This document shows, in pieces, positions 1 through 7,212 of a stretch of DNA of 41,558 nucleotides (the stretch's first letter is position 1; each line of letters begins with the position of its first letter). Source of the stretch: Dehalococcoidia bacterium (GTDB taxonomy: Bacteria; Chloroflexota; Dehalococcoidia; Lucifugimonadales; UBA3495). The translations under genes were made by a program, and so were the position numbers. The notes under the pieces were generated by a model. The model was not told where the DNA came from, searched no databases, and was given only the letters and a program-made list of their open reading frames with translations. The stretch is taken from NCBI GenBank assembly GCA_022823505.1, contig JAJEIA010000057.1, positions 1 to 41,558 on the forward strand, given 5' to 3'.

Positions 1-1
1 C

Positions 2-1048
2 GTTTTCACCCCTGAATACCTGGAAAAGGCCGCCTACCACATCTACGTTGCCAAGGGCACGCCGCCCGAAGAGGCCAAGATCGTCGCCGCGCACCAGGTC
101 AAGGCCAACCTGGTCGGCCACGACTCCCACGGCGTGATTCACATCCCAGAGTACTGCGAGCGCGTCGACCGGGGGCACATCGTGCCCGGCGCGCCCTTTG
201 AGGTGCTCAGCGAGACGCCCACCACCGCCGTGATCGACGGCCACTGGGGGTTCGGTTTCGTGGTGACCGAGAAGGCGACCCGCATGGCCATCGACAAGGC
301 CAAGCAGAACGGTGTCGCGGCATTCACAATCCGCCGCCAGAGCCACATCGGGCGCCTGGGCGACTACCCCACCATCTGCGCCCAGGAGGGCATGATCGCG
401 ATCCTCACCGCCGACTCCGGCGCTGGCCCGAAGGCCGTGGCCCCATTTGGCGGGCGCGCCCGTCGCCTGGGCACCAACCCCATCTGCATCGGCGTGCCCA
501 GCAACCTGCCCGGTCAGGTACTGCTGGACATGGCGACCTCTGCCGTTGCCGCTGGCAAGATCAGCCTGGCCCGCAATCGGGGCGAGCAGGTGCCCACCGG
601 CTGGATCGTGGACAAGGACGGCAACCCGACCAACGACCCCAACGACTACGCCGCTGGCGGCGCGATCCTCCCCGTGGGCGCAGACCAGGGACACAAGGGG
701 TTCGGCCTGTCCTTCATGGTTGAGATGTTCTCTGGTCTGCTCACCGGACTGGGCTTCGGCATCGACCCGCAGGCCCGCCACAACGACGGCTGCTTCCTGG
801 CGGTGTTCGACGTTGCCAAGTTCCGGCCGCTGGACGACTTCAAGCAGGAGATGACCGAATTCGCCGAGTTCGTGAAGACCTCTCCCCCGGCACCCGGTTT
901 CAGCGAGGTCTACTACCCGGGCGAGATCGAGTACCGGACCGAATTGCAGCGCCGCGAAAACGGCATCTTCATCGAGGATGAAACCTGGAGGCAGATCTCC
1001 GATCTGATGGCAGAGGTCGGCGTGACGGAAGCCGTGGGGCAACCGTAA
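2..1048 (+). CDS. Malate/L-lactate dehydrogenase (Ldh_2) family oxidoreductase, 5' truncated
   Basis: NAD(P)-dependent 2-hydroxyacid dehydrogenase of the Ldh_2 family (malate, lactate, ureidoglycolate and sulfolactate dehydrogenases). The reading frame is open from base 2, so the true start lies left of the window; the GTG at 134 falls inside the conserved GHDSHGV motif and cannot be the start. Family landmarks in order are GHDSHGV, RQSHIGRLGDY (the SHxG histidine region), GTNPICIGVP, DMATSAVAAGKI and, near the end, GHKGFGL followed by the hydrophobic MVEMFSGLLTG helix. About 348 residues are visible, close to the usual family length of about 350, so few residues are missing. The TauE/SafE-type permease starts 137 bases downstream on the same strand, with a repeat element between them. 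The substrate cannot be read from sequence; a sulfolactate role is only a contextual guess. Confidence 0.9.
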   Translation, partial: VFTPEYLEKAAYHIYVAKGTPPEEAKIVAAHQVKANLVGHDSHGVIHIPEYCERVDRGHIVPGAPFEVLSETPTTAVIDGHWGFGFVVTEKATRMAIDKAKQNGVAAFTIRRQSHIGRLGDYPTICAQEGMIAILTADSGAGPKAVAPFGGRARRLGTNPICIGVPSNLPGQVLLDMATSAVAAGKISLARNRGEQVPTGWIVDKDGNPTNDPNDYAAGGAILPVGADQGHKGFGLSFMVEMFSGLLTGLGFGIDPQARHNDGCFLAVFDVAKFRPLDDFKQEMTEFAEFVKTSPPAPGFSEVYYPGEIEYRTELQRRENGIFIEDETWRQISDLMAEVGVTEAVGQP

Positions 1049-1078
1049 CGCTCGCTCAATGGCAAAAGCGTGCACCCT

Positions 1079-1169
1079 GTCACTGCGTGGAGCGTAGCGA
1101 CACGGCAATCTCGTGGCGGAAAGTCTCGTCACTCACCCAGCGGGATTGCCACGCTGCGCCCGCAATGAC
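1079..1169. repeat. REP/MITE-like imperfect inverted repeat
   Basis: The left arm begins GTCACTGCG (1079-1087) and runs through AGCG to GGCAATCTCG. The right arm, read on the opposite strand, begins GTCATTGCG (1169-1161) and runs through GCAGCG to GGCAATCCCG. The arms match in blocks with a small indel, giving a 91-base imperfect palindrome between two same-strand genes. Elements with GTCATTGCG termini and GCAATCTC cores are common intergenic repeats in bacteria. No second copy was seen in the window, so repeat status is inferred from form. Confidence 0.55.
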
Positions 1170-1185
1170 TTAGCCCGGCTCAACC

Positions 1186-2031
1186 ATGCCCCTCACCGCC
1201 CTGGGCCTGCCATCGGACGTGCTGGTCTGGCACGCCGCTCTACTGGCAGTGATCTCGTTCCTGGTCGGCATTCTGGGCGGGTTTGTCGGCCTGGCGCTGG
1301 GCACCATGCGCCTGCCGGCCATGCTGTTGCTGGGTATGCCGGCTCCGGCCGCCGGCGGAACCAACATCCTGGTCAGCAGCCTGGCATCTCTGGCGGGCAC
1401 GATACGGCATCTGCGGGCCGGGAGAGTCAACCTCCGCATCGTGCTCACCATGGGCGTACCCGCGTTTATCGGCGCGTTCATCGGCGGGTGGTTCAGCGAT
1501 GTAACGCCGGAACACCTGCTTATCGCCCTGGCTGGCGCGCTGGTCTTCTGGCAGGGCGTGGAGTTCCTGATCATCGCCCGGGACCGGATCCGGTCCGGCC
1601 AGTCCAGCGGTGCGCTTTTCGGCCAGGGGCTGGAGGGCTCGCCGGGACTGTTCACGCCGGGCCGCATGGCTGCTGAGGGCGGCATCGGCTTCGCCGTGGG
1701 CATGCTGGGAGGCGCGGTCGGGTTGATCCTCGGGAGCATTCGCCTGCCGGCGCTGGTGCGAATCCTCCGGGTGGACCCCCGGATCGCGGCCGGCACCAAC
1801 CTGTTCATCGGGTTCGTGATGGGCGCGGCCGGCTGGGTGGGCCACGTGATCCACGGCCAGGTGGACTGGGTGATCCTGGCGCTGATGGGCCCGATAGCGA
1901 TGATCGGCAGCTACCTGGGAGCCAACCTGACCGGCCGGGTCAACCTGAACCTGCTCATCCTGGCCATGGGCCTGACGCTGCTGGTGGTGGGCGTCCTGCT
2001 GGTCTGGCAGGGCATTGCGGGACTGATCTGA
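1186..2031 (+). CDS. TauE/SafE-family membrane permease
   Basis: Predicted integral membrane transporter of the TauE/SafE family (sulfite/organosulfonate exporters and related anion permeases), 281 residues. Two homologous halves are visible: each has a glycine-rich helix (FLVGILGGFVGLALGTMRLPAML near residues 26-48 and AVGMLGGAVGLILGSIRLPALV near 169-190) followed by a GTN motif (GGTNILVSS, AGTNLFIGF). Such a tandem repeat of GG.G..G..(R)LP plus GTN is typical of the family. About eight hydrophobic segments are present. The ATG at 1186 lies only 16 bases after the inverted repeat and has no clear Shine-Dalgarno sequence, so the start is less certain. The gene follows an Ldh_2 dehydrogenase on the same strand and is convergent with a PIG-L deacetylase 13 bases away. 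Substrate unknown. Confidence 0.85.
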   Translation: MPLTALGLPSDVLVWHAALLAVISFLVGILGGFVGLALGTMRLPAMLLLGMPAPAAGGTNILVSSLASLAGTIRHLRAGRVNLRIVLTMGVPAFIGAFIGGWFSDVTPEHLLIALAGALVFWQGVEFLIIARDRIRSGQSSGALFGQGLEGSPGLFTPGRMAAEGGIGFAVGMLGGAVGLILGSIRLPALVRILRVDPRIAAGTNLFIGFVMGAAGWVGHVIHGQVDWVILALMGPIAMIGSYLGANLTGRVNLNLLILAMGLTLLVVGVLLVWQGIAGLI

Positions 2032-2039
2032 CCCGCCTG

Positions 2040-2056
2040 GCCGGCTACAAGCCGGC
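2040..2056. terminator. Short GCCGGC hairpin between convergent genes
   Basis: GCCGGC (2040-2045), loop TACAA, GCCGGC (2051-2056), overlapping the stop codon of the PIG-L gene. It is symmetric and could end transcripts from both sides. No T-tract is present, so this is only a candidate. Confidence 0.3.
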
Positions 2057-2896
2057 GAAGAAGTCGGCGGGGACGACCTCGCCTGCGGCCACCGGCGGCT
2101 CGGCGCGGATGAAGTGCTCTACCCCGATCACCGAGGCGGTCACTTCCCGCGGAATGCGCTCGTAGGGCCAATCGGGCTGAAGCTGGGTGAAGTGCTTCTT
2201 GATGCAGGCCATCTTCGCGTCCAGGCCGTCCGATGCGTCCACGGTCAGCGTGATGGTCTCAGGGTCAGCGCCGTCGTTGACCCGGTCCGGGGACGGCATG
2301 GGGAAGTCCACGCCGGCCGCCTGCAGCGATTCCGCCATGTGCACGCGGAACCCGCGCGGACGCACGCTGTAGAAAAGTCGGTCCGTCTGGTGCGGCTGAA
2401 TGCCGATAGCCATGTGATGGGGGAAAGAGGATGGGTCAGCGGCCAGCCGGAAAGCCGTGGTGGAATGCTTGCAGATGGCGATGTGATCGGGGTGCCCGTA
2501 CAATCCGTCCATGCCAAAGGTCAGGATCACCTGGGGCCGGAACCGGCGGATTTCGAAAACCAGGCGGGCCACAACCTCGTGCTCATCCGCCTGGACGAAA
2601 GCCTTGGGATGATGATTGTCGTCCCAGCCCGCCATGCCTGAATCGCGATACTGCAGGACTTCGTGGGACTCGATGCCCAGTTCCTGGATCGCCTCGGCCA
2701 GTTCCCCGCGTCGGACCTCGCCGATGGTTTCGCGGGTCGCCGAGCCTGGTTGTCGGATCTCGCCGAGCTCTCCCGAGGTGGCGGTAATCAGCCGGGCGGT
2801 CACGCCGCGCGCGGTGTGCATGGCAATGGTTCCGCCGACGGGAAAAGCCTCGTCGTCGGGGTGGGCGAACAGGATGAGGAGGCGATGGTCTGGCAT
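2045..2896 (-). CDS. PIG-L (LmbE-like) family deacetylase
   Basis: Zinc-dependent de-N-acetylase of the PIG-L/LmbE family, which hydrolyses the acetyl group from N-acetylglucosaminyl conjugates (MshB, Mca, BshB and lipid-linked substrates). The N-terminus carries the metal and catalytic signature AHPDDE (residues 11-16), and the second metal motif GHPDHIAI lies near residue 137. The length of 283 residues fits the Mca/MshB-like branch rather than the shorter BshB type. The region between holds FGMDGLYGHPD, as in mycothiol-conjugate amidases, but no mycothiol biosynthesis gene is nearby, so the substrate is open. ATG at 2896 with only a weak upstream AAGAG. It converges with the TauE/SafE gene. 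Confidence 0.88.
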   Translation of the reverse strand: MPDHRLLILFAHPDDEAFPVGGTIAMHTARGVTARLITATSGELGEIRQPGSATRETIGEVRRGELAEAIQELGIESHEVLQYRDSGMAGWDDNHHPKAFVQADEHEVVARLVFEIRRFRPQVILTFGMDGLYGHPDHIAICKHSTTAFRLAADPSSFPHHMAIGIQPHQTDRLFYSVRPRGFRVHMAESLQAAGVDFPMPSPDRVNDGADPETITLTVDASDGLDAKMACIKKHFTQLQPDWPYERIPREVTASVIGVEHFIRAEPPVAAGEVVPADFFAGL

Positions 2897-2965
2897 TTGA
2901 CTTACTCTTCAGTGCAACAGGTGCAAACTGCCTTCCGGAATTGTCACGGCTCAACCGGAAAGCGC

Positions 2966-2994
2966 TTGACAAGAGTCGGCACAGCGTGTGTTAC
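2966..2994 (+). promoter_or_regulatory. Sigma-70-like promoter facing the 3' end of the restriction gene (antisense)
   Basis: TTGACA (2966-2971), a 17-base spacer and TGTTAC (2989-2994). The -35 is a perfect match and the -10 is moderate. No plus-strand gene lies downstream; transcription would run antisense into the restriction endonuclease gene at 3009-3521. Confidence 0.35.
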
Positions 2995-3008
2995 GAGGCA
3001 GCATTTCA

Positions 3009-3521
3009 CTAGGTCATCGGTTCCCCGCTATCGGAAAGGGTTTGACGAACACGGTCAGGGAACGATTCGATAGCCGTCATATCTGTCAGTCTCTTCGTAA
3101 GTTTGTACGTGACCGCCTGACCCTCCGCCATGCGCACCAACGTTCCCGCCTGACCCTCGGCAACGGCTCCTTTCCTCCACATATTGAAAACCACCTGGTT
3201 AGGGCATATACCCAGACAGAGCAAGTAATCGTAGTTGCGGTCCAACCGAACGTGGTTGAACTGGAAAGTGCCGTTCGCACCGAGCGAAGCCGTTTTCACT
3301 TCAAATCGTATGTCTCCGACCCGCAGGTCCGTGTGAGAAACTCGCCCTCCGTTGCCAACTGCAATGTCGTTCTGCCCCAAGAAGCGCCGTATGAATTCCT
3401 CGCCAATCTCGCCGCGGTTGGTATTCCCGAGCATCCGGTAGCCTATCAACGGCGAGTCGCGCCAGATGTCTTCCGGCGCGTGTTCCCGGATGATGGTCAC
3501 CAACAGATCTACCGGGTTCAT
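3009..3521 (-). CDS. Putative type II restriction endonuclease (PD-(D/E)XK fold)
   Basis: Likely the nuclease partner of the adjacent DNA methyltransferase. Counting from the ATG at 3521 (170 residues), the sequence shows GEIGEEF (Glu38/41, a typical helix-A glutamate), then Asp65 in HTDLRVGD and Glu74-Val-Lys76 in DIRFEVKTA, an arrangement D-x8-E-x-K that matches the PD-(D/E)XK active site. The ATG overlaps the methyltransferase stop as ATGA, implying translational coupling. Longer alternatives exist: a TTG at 3536 sits five bases after a strong GGAGG, and a TTG at 3563 is in frame but lacks a ribosome site. The pair is visibly lower in GC than its surroundings. Specificity cannot be read from sequence. 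The name rests on the motif plus the partner gene, not on full-length similarity. Confidence 0.7.
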   Translation of the reverse strand: MNPVDLLVTIIREHAPEDIWRDSPLIGYRMLGNTNRGEIGEEFIRRFLGQNDIAVGNGGRVSHTDLRVGDIRFEVKTASLGANGTFQFNHVRLDRNYDYLLCLGICPNQVVFNMWRKGAVAEGQAGTLVRMAEGQAVTYKLTKRLTDMTAIESFPDRVRQTLSDSGEPMT

Positions 3522-4243
3522 GCCGGCGGTTCCCAAATGCTCCTCCCTGAGCCGTTTTTCCAAAACACCAGGAAATACGAATGATTCTTCCTCGCGTGCA
3601 CTTGGCGAACCGTCCGGCTAACTCCGGGACGATTTTGGCGAACGACCACAAACAGATCCTCGGTAATGAATCCAAGCCGTTCGTATGATTGCATGATTTC
3701 CACATGAGTAAAACGCTGCCGGTTCGCGCACACTTCGTCCTGGCATTTCACAATCAATACGCCGCGTTCGCGCAGGACTCGATAAGCCTCTTTACCGGCA
3801 TCTTCATACAGTTCAAGGACGGCTTCGTGGTATTTCTTGGTGGTTCGATTCCCGGTTCCGTTGTTGCGATAATGTCGCTCGAACGCCGCATGAACGGTGT
3901 GTGCGGTTCCTCCCGGTGAGTGCATGTACGGGGGATCGAGAACGACACAATCTATCGACTCATCTGTGTAGGGGAGGGCGCGGCAATCCACCCCGCTCTG
4001 GATATCGGTGGCGAGCAATTCGTACCGTTTTTCGGGAACGTTGCGCCAGAAAACGCCCTTCCCGAAGGTGACATCTGCAACCCGGCTTCCCGGCGAAACA
4101 TAAAGATCCAGAATATGTGGGAACGTGTCATCATTTCCGCCCACATAGGCGCTGAAGACCAACTCGTTGGTAGGTTGGCCGTTGCGCACCCGCCGGCGTG
4201 ACCGCTCGGGCTCTTCGACCGCTGCATATTCCCACAATTGCAT
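3518..4243 (-). CDS. DNA methyltransferase (N4-cytosine/N6-adenine type) of a type II R-M pair
   Basis: S-adenosylmethionine-dependent DNA amino-methyltransferase of 241 residues. The AdoMet-binding motif I appears as [10 protein letters not shown] (residues 57-66), followed by the acidic motif LATDI (77-81) and the catalytic motif IV as LDPPY (102-106). DPPY marks modification of an exocyclic amino group, on N6-adenine or N4-cytosine. A late KNHSYFLVF block near residue 220 resembles the C-terminal part of short DNA methylases in which motif I precedes motif IV. The gene is complete, with its ATG at 4243 and a weak GGTGA upstream, and it overlaps the nuclease gene by four bases. Two sampled 60-base lines count 45% and 55% GC, against 68% for a line in the Mo-hydroxylase gene, which suggests acquisition. 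It protects host DNA from the linked nuclease. Confidence 0.85.
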   Translation of the reverse strand: MQLWEYAAVEEPERSRRRVRNGQPTNELVFSAYVGGNDDTFPHILDLYVSPGSRVADVTFGKGVFWRNVPEKRYELLATDIQSGVDCRALPYTDESIDCVVLDPPYMHSPGGTAHTVHAAFERHYRNNGTGNRTTKKYHEAVLELYEDAGKEAYRVLRERGVLIVKCQDEVCANRQRFTHVEIMQSYERLGFITEDLFVVVRQNRPGVSRTVRQVHARKNHSYFLVFWKNGSGRSIWEPPA

Positions 4244-4313
4244 GGTTGGTCACCGTGCCTTCGGGAGCTAAACCATTCAGCACGGGCCGATAAAAGTCGT
4301 CGTAAATCGACGT

Positions 4314-4334
4314 GGGGCGAATGATATTCGCCCC
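4314..4334 (-). terminator. GGGGCGAAT hairpin upstream of the R-M pair and downstream of the VOC gene
   Basis: GGGGCGAAT (4314-4322), loop GAT, ATTCGCCCC (4326-4334): a perfect 9-bp stem. It lies 30 bases past the VOC stop on the minus strand and before the methyltransferase. It lacks a strong T-tract and belongs to a recurring hairpin form in this window. Confidence 0.5.
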
Positions 4335-4363
4335 GATACAATATGGCTCGGCAGCGGTATTGG

Positions 4364-4726
4364 CTAGCCGTCGATCACCTCAAGGACTTCCAGGATGATG
4401 CCCTGGGGCCCCTCGAAGAACATGACGCGGCGGCCGCCCCCCACGGTGGTCTCTTCCAGCACGGTTGCGCCGCCGTTCTTGAGATCGGCGATGGTGCCCT
4501 CGATGTCCGTGGTGTCGATGGCGATGTGCTCGAAGCCGTAGTTCTGCGGGTGGGTCTGGGTCTCGATGTGGTCGGTCACGTTCAGGGGCAGGCCGTGGAG
4601 GTCCAGCCGGAACCCGCCGTTCGGGGTCTCGGCGGTGACCGTGGCGCCCAGGTTTTGCACGTACCAATCGGCTGTGGACTTGGGATCGGGGGTCTTGAGG
4701 TGAACGTGGTTCAGTGAGAACGCCAT
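4364..4726 (-). CDS. VOC (glyoxalase/dioxygenase superfamily) protein
   Basis: Single-module vicinal-oxygen-chelate protein of 120 residues with two beta-alpha-beta-beta-beta repeats. The first begins LNHVHLKTPDPKSTADWY (residues 5-22) with His7/His9 as possible metal ligands. The second begins YGFEHIAIDTTD (63-74) with His67 and ends in GIILEVLEV with Glu113, the usual last ligand position. This matches metal-dependent lyases, epimerases or dioxygenases of the superfamily. No substrate can be assigned; the closing FFEGPQGIILEV block is common to methylmalonyl-CoA epimerase-like and glyoxalase-like members. The ATG at 4726 has an AGGAGGG about ten bases upstream. It is divergent from the F420 oxidoreductase gene, with 129 bases between them. 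Confidence 0.85.
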   Translation of the reverse strand: MAFSLNHVHLKTPDPKSTADWYVQNLGATVTAETPNGGFRLDLHGLPLNVTDHIETQTHPQNYGFEHIAIDTTDIEGTIADLKNGGATVLEETTVGGGRRVMFFEGPQGIILEVLEVIDG

Positions 4727-4855
4727 GACGATAAACCCTCCTACGAAGTGTGGTCAGACCAATTGCATGGGCAATCCCGGCCGATTGTATCACACGGCCC
4801 AGCCCGTTCCGGCGGTGATATACTTGCGCCGCAATTGAGCACGGAGGAGAGATAG

Positions 4856-5503
4856 ATGCTGGCGTTTTTGGGAGGCACGGGACCGGAAGGCAAGGGATTG
4901 GCGCTGCGCCTGGCAATGGCCGGAGAATCGGTGGTCATCGGGTCGCGGGATGCCGGGCGGGCGCAGGAAGCGGCGGACGAGTTGCTAGCCCTGGCCCCCG
5001 GCACGACCATCTCCGGCGCCGTCAATCCTGAAGCCGCAGCCCAGTCCGAGGTGGTCTTCCTCACCATGCCCTACAACGGCATGTCGCCCACCATCGCCGG
5101 CGTCGGTGACGCCCTCGACGGCAAGGTCCTCGTCACCGTCATCGCTCCCATGCGATTCGAGCGCGGCGTCGGCGCAATCGCCGAAGAGGTAGAAGCCGGC
5201 TCGGCCGCGGAAGAGGCCCAGGCCGCCGCCGCAGGATCCAAGGTCGTCGCGGCTTTCCAGAACGTTTCCGCCGAAGAATTGCTGAAGCCCGGCGTCACGT
5301 TGGACGAGGACGTGGTCATCTGCGGGGACGACGAGGACGCCAAGCAAACCGTGGTCGATCTGACCCGGAAGATACCCAACCTTCGGCCGGTGGATGCCGG
5401 AGCCCTCTACAACGCCAAGTACGTGGAACAGATCACCCCGCTCCTGGTCAATATCAACCGGCGTTACCGCACGCACTCGGGGGTGCGTATCACCGGCGTC
5501 TGA
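4856..5503 (+). CDS. npdG: NADPH-dependent F420 reductase (F420H2:NADP+ oxidoreductase)
   Basis: Transfers hydride between NADP(H) and the deazaflavin cofactor F420 in the cytosol. The N-terminus is the family's dinucleotide-binding loop, FLGGTGPEGKGLALRLA (residues 4-20), followed by VIGSRDAGRAQEAADEL, where the SR pair contacts the NADP phosphate. VVFLTMPYNG (about 66-75) and VVAAFQNVSAEEL (about 130-142) match conserved Fno/NpdG blocks, as does the C-terminal YNAKYVEQITPLLVNIN. The 215-residue length is normal. A strong GGAGGAGAG precedes the ATG. The gene implies that the host makes and uses F420. The following jelly-roll gene begins 44 bases later with its own GGAGG and may share the transcript. 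Confidence 0.9.
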   Translation: MLAFLGGTGPEGKGLALRLAMAGESVVIGSRDAGRAQEAADELLALAPGTTISGAVNPEAAAQSEVVFLTMPYNGMSPTIAGVGDALDGKVLVTVIAPMRFERGVGAIAEEVEAGSAAEEAQAAAAGSKVVAAFQNVSAEELLKPGVTLDEDVVICGDDEDAKQTVVDLTRKIPNLRPVDAGALYNAKYVEQITPLLVNINRRYRTHSGVRITGV

Positions 5504-5547
5504 AACACAGGAACAGATACCCCTCAAATCGGACTGGAGGAAAGACC

Positions 5548-6072
5548 ATGCCACGAGCTACGTTAGATTTGCAGAATGCCGGCGACCTCTCGGCCGTCGG
5601 CGGCCAGTGGAAAGTGGCGCACGGATTCGTGCCCGGCGAGCCCAACGAGGGCGTCGTGGCCGAGGCGGAGGGCTCGCCGTGTCGCCTGCCGGATTACGAC
5701 GACTCCGGTTGGGAAGATTGCGGCGACCTGGGCGCCTGGCGGCGGCGCGGCGTATCGTTCATCTGGTACCGCATCAAGGCCACGCTGCCGGAAACCGTCG
5801 GCGGTCGGCCGTTGGAAGGGGCTCGCTGCCTCTTCGAGTCCTGTATTGACGACTACGGCGAGATCTGGATCAATGGCGAATGCGACCGGGAACGGGCCAC
5901 GGTGCAGGGGTTCAACGTTCCGCAGCGCGTGGTGGTGTCCACCGAGCCCAAAGCTGGCGACGAAGTAACCATTGCCATCCTGGCGATGAACGGCCCGTTG
6001 GCCGCTCCCGGGGGCGCGGTGTTCGTGCGCTACGCCAACTTGGCGTTCGAGTGGAGGGAGTCCGGATACTGA
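5548..6072 (+). CDS. Stand-alone jelly-roll protein resembling a glycoside hydrolase 2 sugar-binding domain
   Basis: A 174-residue cytosolic protein (no signal peptide) that reads like the N-terminal sugar-binding domain of GH2 enzymes: YDDSGWEDCGDLGAW (residues about 50-64), WYRIKATLP (72-80), CLFESCIDDYGEIWINGE (about 94-111), then VTIAILAMNGP with a beta-rich end. In GH2 enzymes the D-S-x-W and W-x-NG segments form the galactose-binding-like fold, but no catalytic domain follows. The gene starts after TGGAGGAAAG and lies behind the F420 oxidoreductase. The function is unknown; a ligand-binding or structural role is inferred only from the fold resemblance. It ends in a well-formed terminator. 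Confidence 0.6.
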   Translation: MPRATLDLQNAGDLSAVGGQWKVAHGFVPGEPNEGVVAEAEGSPCRLPDYDDSGWEDCGDLGAWRRRGVSFIWYRIKATLPETVGGRPLEGARCLFESCIDDYGEIWINGECDRERATVQGFNVPQRVVVSTEPKAGDEVTIAILAMNGPLAAPGGAVFVRYANLAFEWRESGY

Positions 6073-6100
6073 GCGCTGGTGCCGACACGAGCAAAGTTTC

Positions 6101-6133
6101 AGGGGCGAACAACCATTCGCCCCTGTACTTTTT
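6101..6133 (+). terminator. Rho-independent terminator
   Basis: AGGGGCGAA (6101-6109), loop CAACCA, TTCGCCCCT (6116-6124), then GTAC and TTTTT (6129-6133). A 9-bp perfect stem followed by a T run, 28 bases after the jelly-roll gene and between convergent genes. It resembles the hairpin at 4314-4334. Confidence 0.8.
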
Positions 6134-6147
6134 GCGAGAGCAGCGGA

Positions 6148-6474
6148 TCAGGACAGCCAGTCGTCTTCGTCCTCTTCTTCGTCACCATCGCCGTCACCGT
6201 CACCGTCGTTGGTGACCACCTGACCCGGGTTGTGGGAATAGCCTCGTCTCTCCAGCTCGGCGCGGATGGTGGACGCGAAATCCGCTGGAGATTGAGTGAC
6301 CGGCAGGGTTATCTCGACCCGGCCGCGCTCGTCAATACCGACCTCTCCGGGATCCTCGCGTGCCAGTTCCACGGACACCGACTCCCGGTGAATGCCGAAG
6401 TCGTCGGTCACTGCGAAGACCTCCGCCATGTCCTCCATGGTAATGATGGTAACGTTGTCGTCAGACGTGGTCAT
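6148..6474 (-). CDS. Small acidic-tailed protein of unknown function
   Basis: A 108-residue protein starting at the ATG at 6474, two bases after the stop of the thioredoxin-like gene and preceded by AGGAG at proper spacing; an in-frame ATG at 6495 lies inside the upstream gene and is less likely. The body (residues 1-85) is mixed alpha/beta with ITMEDMAEVFAVTDDFGI and VEITLPVTQSPADFASTIRA. The last 20 residues form a very acidic run with a GDGDGD repeat, encoded by repeated six-base units, and the protein ends in WLS. I do not recognise the family. Tight coupling suggests it works with the thioredoxin-like protein. The acidic tail could bind cations or mediate protein contacts, which is inference. 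Confidence 0.7.
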   Translation of the reverse strand: MTTSDDNVTIITMEDMAEVFAVTDDFGIHRESVSVELAREDPGEVGIDERGRVEITLPVTQSPADFASTIRAELERRGYSHNPGQVVTNDGDGDGDGDEEEDEDDWLS

Positions 6475-6476
6475 GG

Positions 6477-7106
6477 CTACTCCTGGGGAGGCCATTCGGT
6501 GCCGCCCTCGGCCGGTCGATCCGCGGCGGGCAACGCCATGCCGTCAGACACCACCTGTTGGAATTCGTTGAGAATCACCGAACCCCATTCCGCCGCCTTG
6601 CCCACCCGGTGGGCGGTGCGTCGGCCGCGGGTCTGTTGACGTCGCTCACCCTCGTCGGCAACCGATGCGGCGGCCTGGGCGACCATCTCGTCCATGGCAT
6701 CGATGGAGGGCACCAGCGAACGGGCGGTCTCGATGAACCGGGCGATCTCGCCCATCTCCTGGTCAAAGACCACGAACACCGGAACCGTGCCGGCGCGGTG
6801 CTCAGGCAGGAAACTGTTGGTCAACTCCAGCTCATCGTCCCGATTGAAGACGCTCAGGCGAATGTTGTCGCTGGCGTCGGCCAGGCGCAGGATGGCCGGC
6901 GTGGTGGACATGGCGTCGCCGCACCAGTCCGAAGTGAAAACGGCGAGATTGACCGGCTGGTCCAACCCGTTGAAGTAGTCAAGCACGTTGTCGGGGATGG
7001 AAACGCCGTCGTGGATCTGGCAGAACGGGTCCTTGTTCACCTTGATGATGTCGATGTATTGCTCGGTGGTCATTCCCTGGCTGAACTTCTCTGCTGACAG
7101 TGTCAT
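6477..7106 (-). CDS. Thioredoxin-fold protein with a single-cysteine WCGDA motif
   Basis: A 209-residue thioredoxin-family protein. The start is the ATG at 7106, preceded by AGGAGGTG at seven bases; a much longer open frame upstream runs through the divergent gene and has no support. The core is NLAVFTSDWCGDAMSTTPAI (about 53-72): Cys62 is in the position of the first thioredoxin cysteine, but the usual CxxC second cysteine is replaced by Ala65. This WCGDA form is known in the Thioredoxin_9-like branch. The cis-proline equivalent is in GTVPVFVVFD (about 114-123). A long, charged C-terminal extension (about 150-209) follows. Without the CxxC it is unlikely to be a classic disulfide reductase; a thiol-transfer or bacillithiol-like redox role is possible. 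It is coupled to the acidic-tailed gene. Confidence 0.8.
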   Translation of the reverse strand: MTLSAEKFSQGMTTEQYIDIIKVNKDPFCQIHDGVSIPDNVLDYFNGLDQPVNLAVFTSDWCGDAMSTTPAILRLADASDNIRLSVFNRDDELELTNSFLPEHRAGTVPVFVVFDQEMGEIARFIETARSLVPSIDAMDEMVAQAAASVADEGERRQQTRGRRTAHRVGKAAEWGSVILNEFQQVVSDGMALPAADRPAEGGTEWPPQE

Positions 7107-7136
7107 TTCGCACCTCCTGATTTTCTGAAGGCGTTT

Positions 7137-7165
7137 TTGCCGTGCTCTGTGCCCGGTGCTAAAAT
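7137..7165 (+). promoter_or_regulatory. Sigma-70-type promoter for the DUF6941-like gene
   Basis: TTGCCG (7137-7142), 17-base spacer, TAAAAT (7160-7165). The expected transcription start near 7172 rules out the in-frame GTG at 7156 and supports the TTG at 7213 as the start of the gene. Confidence 0.6.
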
Positions 7166-7212
7166 CGTGCGCACATATTACCAGCCCCGAGAGGGCCCGA
7201 ACGGAGCCGCTA

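Noticed and set aside
6160..6215. Short tandem six-base units read as a possible CRISPR or repeat array
   Set aside because: They code for the GDGDGD acidic tail of a gene and have no spacers.
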